Below the pieces are notes generated by a model. The model did not search any database. It saw only the letters and a list, made by a program, of their open reading frames with translations, and was not told where the DNA came from. Shown in pieces: positions 5,671 through 10,791 of a DNA stretch of 10,791 nucleotides (position 1 is the stretch's first letter; each line of letters begins with the position of its first letter). The DNA comes from Acidimicrobiaceae bacterium (GTDB lineage: Bacteria; Actinomycetota; Acidimicrobiia; Acidimicrobiales; RAAP-2): the NCBI GenBank assembly GCA_030838245.1, contig JAUTXB010000100.1, positions 1 to 10,791 of the forward strand, read 5' to 3'. Both the position numbers and the translations under genes were made by a program.

Positions 5671-5680
5671 AGCAGGGTTG

Positions 5681-6199
5681 ATGACGGCACGCACCATCAG
5701 CGATGTGCCCGAAGACGGTTTTCGGGGACCGCAAGTCTGCTCGCTTGTCGGGATTACCTATCGCCAGTTGGACTACTGGGCCCGAACCGGACTCCTTCGC
5801 CCGTCGATCGCCGACGCCCGCGGCAGTGGAAGCCAGCGGCGCTACTCGTACAACGACGTGTTGGAGCTCAAGGTCATCAAGCAACTGCTCGATGCCGGAC
5901 TGAAGTTGAAGCAGGCCCGTCAAGCCGTGCAGTGTCTGCGTGATGATCTCGGAGCGGACGTCGCTTCTGCCCAACTGGTGCTGGCCGGATCCCGCTCCGT
6001 GCTGGCCCACTCCAACGGCGAAGTGGTCGACCTCCTCGCCGGCGGGCAAGGCGTGTTCAATGTGCTCCCGCTTTCTGGTGTCGTCAAAGAACTGGAGGCG
6101 GCCATCGTGAAGATCAGCGGGCCGACCGATCGCGCCCACATCCCCGAGAGCCATCCGGCCGCCCAGTACTTGGCCACATCCGAGGCAGCCGAGCGTTGA
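5681..6199 (+). CDS. MerR family transcriptional regulator (Rv1830-like)
   Basis: A 172-residue regulator. Residues 13-85 form a MerR winged helix-turn-helix: FRGPQVCSLVGITYRQLDYW, ARTGLLRPSI, GSGSQRRYSYNDVLELKVIK. The C-terminal part carries EVVDLLAGGQGVFNV (114-128), which with ITYRQLDYWARTGL and GSGSQR strongly recalls mycobacterial Rv1830 (ResR/McdR), linked there to growth and cell-division control and encoded near glycine-cleavage genes. It has no Cys cluster typical of metal-sensing MerR proteins, so the effector is unknown. ATG 5681 has GGAGG ten bases upstream; an in-frame TTG lies directly before it. The stop overlaps the next gene as TTGA. Dyad repeats just upstream suggest autoregulation. 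The family call is firm; the orthology is from memory. Confidence 0.93.
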   Translation: MTARTISDVPEDGFRGPQVCSLVGITYRQLDYWARTGLLRPSIADARGSGSQRRYSYNDVLELKVIKQLLDAGLKLKQARQAVQCLRDDLGADVASAQLVLAGSRSVLAHSNGEVVDLLAGGQGVFNVLPLSGVVKELEAAIVKISGPTDRAHIPESHPAAQYLATSEAAER

Positions 6200-6609
6200 G
6201 CCGATCGGCAACGACTCCGAATCAGGGCTTGTTGTCGATCACCGAGGGAACTCGGTTCGCCCACGACTCCGAGCGTCGGTTCGCCCGGATCCTTGACTTC
6301 TACGGAGTCTCGTGGGAGTACGAACCGGTCGAGTTCGCCCTCCGGTGGGACGCCCAGGGAAGGCCGACTGCCGGGTTCCGGCCCGACTTCTGGCTCCCGG
6401 CCCGCCGGCTCTTCGTCGAGCTGACCACCATGAACCAACCGCTGGTGACCAAGAAGAACGGCAAGGTCCGCCGGCTCCGAGAGCTCTACCCGGAGATCCG
6501 GGTGAAAGTGCTCTACCAACGAGACACCCTGGCGTTGCTGGCCAAGTACGGGCTCGTGGGTGACGGACTGGGCGTCGGCCGGCCCGGCGGCTTCGCCCGC
6601 CCCGCTTGA
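6196..6609 (+). CDS. Small PD-(D/E)XK-like protein with altered active-site motif
   Basis: A 137-residue soluble protein. The order of elements resembles a PD-(D/E)XK nuclease core: an N-terminal helix with SERRFARILDFYGV (E26), a strand WEYEPVEFAL, RPDFWLP (P63-D64), RLFVELTTM with E75, a basic KKNGKVRRLRELYP helix and a final strand VKVLY. The usual E-x-K is E-L-T, so the catalytic Lys is missing from its normal place; K86/K87/K90 might substitute, or the protein may be inactive. I recall similar small proteins in actinobacteria with no known role. The TTG start at 6196 overlaps the merR stop as TTGA; a TTG near 6229 is an alternative. The coupling implies production together with the regulator. 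It ends 35 bases before gcvT. Confidence 0.75.
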   Translation: MSRSATTPNQGLLSITEGTRFAHDSERRFARILDFYGVSWEYEPVEFALRWDAQGRPTAGFRPDFWLPARRLFVELTTMNQPLVTKKNGKVRRLRELYPEIRVKVLYQRDTLALLAKYGLVGDGLGVGRPGGFARPA

Positions 6610-6632
6610 TCGCCCGGTCCGGCCCCACCGTT

Positions 6633-6638
6633 TAGTGT
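6633..6638 (+). promoter_or_regulatory. Putative -10 element for gcvT (leaderless start)
   Basis: TAGTGT fits TANNNT and lies exactly six bases (GGCGGC) before the GTG at 6645, which would make that base +1. No Shine-Dalgarno precedes the GTG. A TTGATC at 6606-6611 is too far for a standard -35. There is no room for a glycine riboswitch in the 35-base gap. Confidence 0.45.
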
Positions 6639-6644
6639 GGCGGC

Positions 6645-7772
6645 GTGACCGACGCACCACCGACCAGCACCTCCGCCGGCCCTCGAAGTGATCGACCGGT
6701 CCTTCGCCAGACACCCCTCGTCGACGCCCATCGACGTCTGGGAGCCAAGTTGGTCGAGTTCGGTGGTTGGCAGATGCCGTTGGCCTACCCCGACGGGACC
6801 CTGGCCGAGCACCGCGCCTGTCGGACCGGCGCGGTGGCCTTCGATGTCAGCCACCTGGGCACGGTGCGGGTCGAGGGCGCCGGCGCATTCGACCAACTCC
6901 AGGCTGCCCTCTCCAACGACCTGAGACGGATCGGCCCCGGACGGGCCCAGTACACCCACCTGCTCGACGAGCGCGACGCATCGGTGGTGGACGACATCAT
7001 CGTGTGGTGGGTGGAGGACGGGGTGTTCGACGTGATGCCCAACGCCTCCAATACCGAGCGCGTGGTGTCGGCCATCGGCGGGACCGACACCACCCACACC
7101 CGCGCCATCATCGCCATCCAGGGACCCGACGCCCGCGCCCGGCTGGCCACCGTCGCGCCCGACGCCGCCGCCATTCCCCGGTTCAAGGTGGGCACGTTCG
7201 ACTGGGAGGGCGTGTCCTGCCGGGTGGCCGGGACCGGGTACACGGGCGAAGACGGGGTGGAGTGTGCCGTACCGGCCGAGATCGCCGAGGGGTTCTGGGA
7301 CACCGTGCTCGGCGCCGGCATCGTGCCCGCCGGCCTCGGGGCGCGCGACACCCTGCGGCTCGAGGCGGCCCTCCCGCTCCACGGGCACGAGCTCGGTCCC
7401 GGCATCACCCCGCTCCAGGCCCACCTGGGCTGGGTCGTCGGCTGGGACAAGGAGGCCTTTCGTGGACGTGAGGCCTTGCTGGCCGAACGAGCCGCGGGAG
7501 TCCGGCGCCATCTCGTCGGTCTCACCACGCCGGGACGGCAGCCACCACGCGAGGGCTCGACTGTCCTCACTGACGGCACCGAAGTCGGGTCAGTAACCAG
7601 CGGCAACTTTTCACCCATGCTCGGGCACGGCATCGCCCTGGCCCTGGTGGCCGCGACCGTCGACTCCGAGCCGGGTGCCGAGTTCTCGCTCGCCCTGCGG
7701 GGCCGCTCCTTGGATGCGACCATCGCCGCCACCCCGTTCGTCCATGCCGGCCAGTGGGCCGGCACCCGCTGA
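6645..7772 (+). CDS. gcvT: Glycine cleavage system T protein (aminomethyltransferase)
   Basis: A 375-residue protein of normal family length with the full GcvT fold. It transfers the methylene group from aminomethyl-lipoyl GcvH to tetrahydrofolate, releasing ammonia. Landmarks are FGGWQMPLAYPDGTLAEHR (39-57) and FDVSHLG (66-72), DD at 116-117 at the position of the catalytic Asp, PNASN (132-136), IAIQGPDA, GYTGEDGVE (198-206), GARDTLRLEA (232-241) and, in the C-terminal barrel, GSVTSGNFSPMLG. The usual Gly-Gly before the Asp pair is replaced by Ala-Ser. About 20 extra N-terminal residues precede the family start, so an internal start is possible, but GTG 6645 has a well-placed -10. It leads the gcvT-gcvPA-gcvPB operon, with gcvPA 25 bases downstream. 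Confidence 0.97.
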   Translation: MTDAPPTSTSAGPRSDRPVLRQTPLVDAHRRLGAKLVEFGGWQMPLAYPDGTLAEHRACRTGAVAFDVSHLGTVRVEGAGAFDQLQAALSNDLRRIGPGRAQYTHLLDERDASVVDDIIVWWVEDGVFDVMPNASNTERVVSAIGGTDTTHTRAIIAIQGPDARARLATVAPDAAAIPRFKVGTFDWEGVSCRVAGTGYTGEDGVECAVPAEIAEGFWDTVLGAGIVPAGLGARDTLRLEAALPLHGHELGPGITPLQAHLGWVVGWDKEAFRGREALLAERAAGVRRHLVGLTTPGRQPPREGSTVLTDGTEVGSVTSGNFSPMLGHGIALALVAATVDSEPGAEFSLALRGRSLDATIAATPFVHAGQWAGTR

Positions 7773-7783
7773 CCGACCACCGA

Positions 7784-7787
7784 GGAG
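7784..7787 (+). promoter_or_regulatory. Ribosome binding site deciding the gcvPA start
   Basis: GGAG within GAGGAGAG lies in the 25-base gap between gcvT and gcvPA, ten bases before GTG 7798. It supports that start over the much longer open frame beginning at 7675 inside gcvT. Confidence 0.6.
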
Positions 7788-7797
7788 AGTAAGGCCC

Positions 7798-9150
7798 GTG
7801 GGCACGTACATCCCGCATACCGACGACGAAGTAGCGAACATGCTGTCCTTTCTGGGGCTGGCCACGGTCGACGAGCTGTTCGACGTCGTTCCCGAGGCGC
7901 TGCGCCTGCAGCGAGGCCTGGAGCTGGCCGACAGTGCCGGGGAGCCCGACGTCCTGGCTCATTTCGAGGAGGTGGGCGAGCACAACCGGGCCCGCAACGA
8001 CCGGCTGGTCTGCTTCGCCGGCGGTGGGGCCTACGACCACGAGATCCCGTCGGTGACCAAGGCGTTGGCCGGGCGATCGGAGTTCGTCACCTCGTACACC
8101 CCTTACCAACCAGAGGTCGCCCAAGGGGTCCTCCAGGCGGTCTTCGAGTTCCAGACCATGGTCTCTCGGCTCTCGGGCCTGCCGGTGGCCAACGCCTCCC
8201 TCTATGACGGGGCCAGCGCCGCCGTCGAGGCGGTGAACCTCGGGGTGGCCGCATCGGGACGGGAGCGGGTGTGGGTATCAGCCGGAATCCATCCCCACTG
8301 GCGACAGATGTTGGCCACGTGCGCGGCCGGCACCGGGCATCGTCTGTCGACCATCGACCTCGTCGAGGGGACGACGGCGTGGCCGGACGACGACGGACTG
8401 GCCGGCGATGACATTCCCGGTGTGCTCCTGGTCGGCTACCCCAACTATCTCGGGTGCTTGGAGGACATCGGTGCCGCTCGGGAGATCTGCGATCGGACCG
8501 GGGCGGTGCTCGTCGTGGCTGCCGATCCGGTGGCCGCCGGTGTCCTGCGCTCGCCAGGGGAGTGGGGGGCCGACGTCGTGGTCGGCGAGGGACAGGTCTT
8601 CGGCACGACCCTCGGTTTCGGCGGTCCGTACCTCGGCTTGTTCGCCTGTGCCCAGCGCCACGTCCGCCGGCTCCCCGGGCGGTTGGTGGGCGAGACGGTG
8701 GACGCCGATGGGCGGCGCGCCTACGTCACCACCCTCCGAGCCCGCGAACAGGACATCCGTAGGGAGAAGGCCACGTCGAACGTGTGCACCAACCAGACAC
8801 TGATGGCGGTGACTGCGGCCGTGCAGCTCGGCTGGTTGGGCACGTCGGGCATCGCCGAGCTGGGACTCCGATGCGCTCGAGCCACTCAGTACTGTCGGGA
8901 GGCATTGCTGGCCATCGACGGCGTCACCCCGTACGCCACCGCACCCGTGCTCCGAGAGTTCGCCGTCCGCACGCCGGTGCCGGCGGCCGTAGTCATCGAG
9001 CGCCTGGCCGATGAGGGCTTCCTGGCCGGCATCGCCCTCGATGAAGGGTACGTCGACGGTGAGCACGGTCTCTTGGTGGCCGTGACCGAGCGAAGGACCC
9101 GTTTCGAGATCGACGGCTATGCCGCCGCATTCGCAAAGGCGGTGGCCTGA
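7798..9150 (+). CDS. gcvPA: Glycine dehydrogenase (decarboxylating) subunit 1
   Basis: A 450-residue protein, the usual length for the N-terminal half of the P-protein in split systems. With GcvPB it decarboxylates glycine and loads the aminomethyl group on the lipoyl arm of GcvH. Family motifs: TYIPHTDDEVANMLSFLG at the N-terminus, SYTPYQPEVAQGVLQAVFEFQTM, NASLYDGASAAVEA, GEGQVFGTTLGFGGPYLGLFA and REQDIRREKATSNVCTNQTL. This subunit has the PLP-enzyme fold but no cofactor lysine, as expected. GTG 7798 gives the family-typical N-terminus; the open frame extends upstream into gcvT but that part is not homologous. The stop at 9148-9150 overlaps the gcvPB start by one base, so both halves are probably made at a matched ratio. 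Confidence 0.97.
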   Translation: MGTYIPHTDDEVANMLSFLGLATVDELFDVVPEALRLQRGLELADSAGEPDVLAHFEEVGEHNRARNDRLVCFAGGGAYDHEIPSVTKALAGRSEFVTSYTPYQPEVAQGVLQAVFEFQTMVSRLSGLPVANASLYDGASAAVEAVNLGVAASGRERVWVSAGIHPHWRQMLATCAAGTGHRLSTIDLVEGTTAWPDDDGLAGDDIPGVLLVGYPNYLGCLEDIGAAREICDRTGAVLVVAADPVAAGVLRSPGEWGADVVVGEGQVFGTTLGFGGPYLGLFACAQRHVRRLPGRLVGETVDADGRRAYVTTLRAREQDIRREKATSNVCTNQTLMAVTAAVQLGWLGTSGIAELGLRCARATQYCREALLAIDGVTPYATAPVLREFAVRTPVPAAVVIERLADEGFLAGIALDEGYVDGEHGLLVAVTERRTRFEIDGYAAAFAKAVA

Positions 9151-10706
9151 TGCCCGAGACCACACCGACGGTTGGCCCTGATGACGTCGTCCAGACCGCG
9201 GCTGGGGGAAAGGCCACCAGTGCGCCGCTTTTGGGTCGGGACGCCGAGCCCACCCTGTTCGAGTTGTCCCATCGCGGGCGGTCGGCGTGGTCGTTCCGGA
9301 CTACGGGGCTGCCCGAGACTCCCATCGAAGAGCTGGTACCGGCCGAGCACCGGCGCACCTCGCCGGTGCCGCTGGCCGAAGTGTCCGAACGCGATCTGGT
9401 GGCCCATTTCACCCGCCTCTCCCATCGCCAGTTCTCGGTCGACCTGGGCGCCTACCCGCTGGGCTCGTGCACCATGAAGTACAACCCCAAGGTGTGCGAC
9501 ACGGTCGCTGCACTTCCCGGGTTGGCCGGCGTGCACCCGGCCGCTCCCGCCTCACTGACCCAGGGATGGCTCGCGCTCCTGGTCGAGTTGGAAGAGGACC
9601 TGTGCGAGATCACCGGGATGGCAGCAGCCACCCTCCAGCCGGCGGCCGGCGCGGCGGGGGAGCTCACGGGGTTGCTCCTCATGCGGGCATGGCACGACGC
9701 CCGAGGCTCCACCCGCCACAAGGTGATCATCCCCGACTCCGCCCATGGGACCAATCCGGCCTCGGTGACCTTGGGTGGCTACGACGTCGTCACCGTGCCG
9801 AGCGACGAGCGGGGCTGCGTGGACATGGCTTCGCTCCGGACCGAGCTCGACGAGGACGTGGCCGGCATCATGCTCACCAACCCCAACACCCTCGGGCTGT
9901 TCGAGGAGGACATCGCAGAGATTGCCGCGGCGGTGCACGAGGTCGGAGGGCTGCTGTACTACGACGGCGCCAACCTGAACGCCATCCTCGGGGTGGTCCG
10001 GCCCGGGGACATGGGCTTCGACATCGTGCACATGAACCTGCACAAGACGTTTGCCACCCCCCACGGCGGAGGCGGTCCCGGTGCCGGCCCGGTCGCCGTC
10101 TCCGAGCGCCTGGTCCCGTTCCTCCCCGGTCCTCGACCGACCCGTCTCGAGGGCGACGGCCCCCACGCCTACGGCTGGATGGTGCCCGAGCAGTCCATCG
10201 GCCGCATGCACACCTGGCACGGCAATGCCCTGGTGCTGGCCCGGGCCTTGGCCTACATCCAGGCCAATGGGGGCAACGGCCTCCGCCGTATCGCCGAGAT
10301 CGCCGTGCTCAACGCCAACTGGATCCGCCAGCGTCTTACCGGTACCTTCGACGTCCCCTTCGACCGGCCGTGCATGCACGAGGTGGTGCTCTCCTCCCGC
10401 AACCTCAAGAAGCCCCACGGCGTCCGGGCTCTCGATGTGGCCAAACGCCTGCTCGAGGAGGGCTTTCATTCGCCCACCGTGTACTTCCCCCACATCGTGG
10501 ACGAGGCCCTCATGATCGAGCCCACCGAGACCGAGAGCCCCCAGACCCTGCTGGCCCTGGCCGAGGCCCTTGAGCTGATCGCCTCGGAGGCCATCTCGGA
10601 CGCCGGTGCATCGATGTCCGAGGCCCCTCGGCCGACGCCGGTGCGTCGGGTCGACGAGGCCCGAGCGGCGCGCACGCTCATCCCCACCTTCGACGCCAGG
10701 CCGTAG
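9150..10706 (+). CDS. gcvPB: Glycine dehydrogenase (decarboxylating) subunit 2, PLP-binding
   Basis: A 518-residue protein, the C-terminal, cofactor-carrying half of the P-protein. The PLP Schiff-base lysine is K299 in HMNLHKTFATPHGGGGPG. Other family motifs are LGAYPLGSCTMKYNPK near residue 110, LQPAAGAAGE, PDSAHGTNPAS, IMLTNPNTLGLFE, YYDGANLNAI and, near the C-terminus, FHSPTVYFPHIVDEALMIEPTE. It is a little longer than common family members: about 30 variable residues at the N-terminus and a 45-residue tail rich in Ala and Arg. ATG 9150 overlaps the gcvPA stop as TGATG. All catalytic motifs are present, so the enzyme should be active given GcvH and lipoamide dehydrogenase from elsewhere in the genome. 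Confidence 0.97.
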   Translation: MPETTPTVGPDDVVQTAAGGKATSAPLLGRDAEPTLFELSHRGRSAWSFRTTGLPETPIEELVPAEHRRTSPVPLAEVSERDLVAHFTRLSHRQFSVDLGAYPLGSCTMKYNPKVCDTVAALPGLAGVHPAAPASLTQGWLALLVELEEDLCEITGMAAATLQPAAGAAGELTGLLLMRAWHDARGSTRHKVIIPDSAHGTNPASVTLGGYDVVTVPSDERGCVDMASLRTELDEDVAGIMLTNPNTLGLFEEDIAEIAAAVHEVGGLLYYDGANLNAILGVVRPGDMGFDIVHMNLHKTFATPHGGGGPGAGPVAVSERLVPFLPGPRPTRLEGDGPHAYGWMVPEQSIGRMHTWHGNALVLARALAYIQANGGNGLRRIAEIAVLNANWIRQRLTGTFDVPFDRPCMHEVVLSSRNLKKPHGVRALDVAKRLLEEGFHSPTVYFPHIVDEALMIEPTETESPQTLLALAEALELIASEAISDAGASMSEAPRPTPVRRVDEARAARTLIPTFDARP

Positions 10707-10717
10707 GGAACCGGGCC

Positions 10718-10791
10718 ATGAAGGGAGGCATCTTCACCACCCGGTTCGTGGACCCGTACCTGAAGCTGCACCGCCTGGTCTACGAGCGAAC
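10718..10791 (+). CDS. Start of an unidentified gene, cut by the right edge
   Basis: ATG 10718 opens a frame with no stop to the window end: 24 codons beginning MKGGIFTTRF and continuing VDPYLKLHRLVYER. A GGGAA seven bases upstream is a fair ribosome binding site, and the gap to gcvPB is only 11 bases, so it is probably in the same operon. The LHRLVYER(T) pattern is faintly like the N-terminus of F420-dependent nitroreductase-fold proteins, but this is too short to name. Confidence 0.55.
   Translation, partial: MKGGIFTTRFVDPYLKLHRLVYER

Noticed and set aside
5506..5680. Glycine riboswitch in front of the merR-gcv cluster
   Set aside because: I could not find the paired conserved purine-rich cores of the tandem glycine aptamer here, and the 35-base gap before gcvT is too short for one. 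A covariance-model scan would settle it.
6785..7780. Long minus-strand frame of 331 residues over gcvT
   Set aside because: Ser/Arg/Pro-rich antisense shadow of a conserved gene, as expected in high-GC DNA.
7675..7797. Longer gcvPA start inside gcvT
   Set aside because: The extra 41 residues are Arg/Pro-rich shadow of gcvT; GTG 7798 has a ribosome binding site and gives the family N-terminus.
9552..10493. Long minus-strand frame of 313 residues over gcvPB
   Set aside because: Antisense shadow with Val/Gly/His-rich composition and no recognised motif; gcvPB is unambiguous.

Overview
The window looks like a chromosomal segment of a high-GC actinobacterium, most likely of the class Acidimicrobiia. 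Pointers are the G/C-rich third codon positions, a mycothiol-dependent (MDMPI-type) enzyme, a MhuD-like haem oxygenase, a MerR regulator resembling mycobacterial Rv1830, and a membrane protein with an N-terminal GWWQASDxKWYPPE motif and a Thr/Pro-rich tail. The lineage is an inference from remembered family distribution, not a search. No IS element, integrase, phage gene, rRNA, tRNA or CRISPR array is visible.

Left part (1-5505) is a mosaic of short units on both strands: the N-terminal 72 residues of a short-chain dehydrogenase running off the left edge (-), a DUF1801 protein (-), a small membrane protein and a hemolysin III/PAQR-like membrane protein (+), then a maleylpyruvate-isomerase-family mycothiol enzyme and a small unknown protein (-). 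Next come a single-pass surface protein with a Thr/Pro repeat tail (+) and a probable minus-strand operon of three genes: haem monooxygenase -> DUF2889 -> a small protein with serine at every third residue. The first two of these overlap by ATGA, and the third follows after 54 nt.

Right part (5681-10791) is one plus-strand cluster: MerR regulator and a PD-(D/E)XK-like small protein (TTGA overlap), then gcvT, gcvPA and gcvPB of the glycine cleavage system, and the first 24 codons of an unidentified gene. GcvPA and GcvPB make the split P-protein that decarboxylates glycine using PLP, and GcvT moves the one-carbon unit to tetrahydrofolate. The lipoyl carrier GcvH and the L-protein are not in the window.

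The points most worth a second look are the strict Ser-x-x repeat protein (4190-4471, -), the His/Gly-rich insertion in the MhuD-like haem oxygenase and its coupling to DUF2889, the stacked dyad symmetries in front of merR, leaderless-looking starts at gcvT and the SDR, and the degenerate nuclease-like protein fused by overlap to merR beside the gcv genes. I see no clear-cut new defence or mobile system here.
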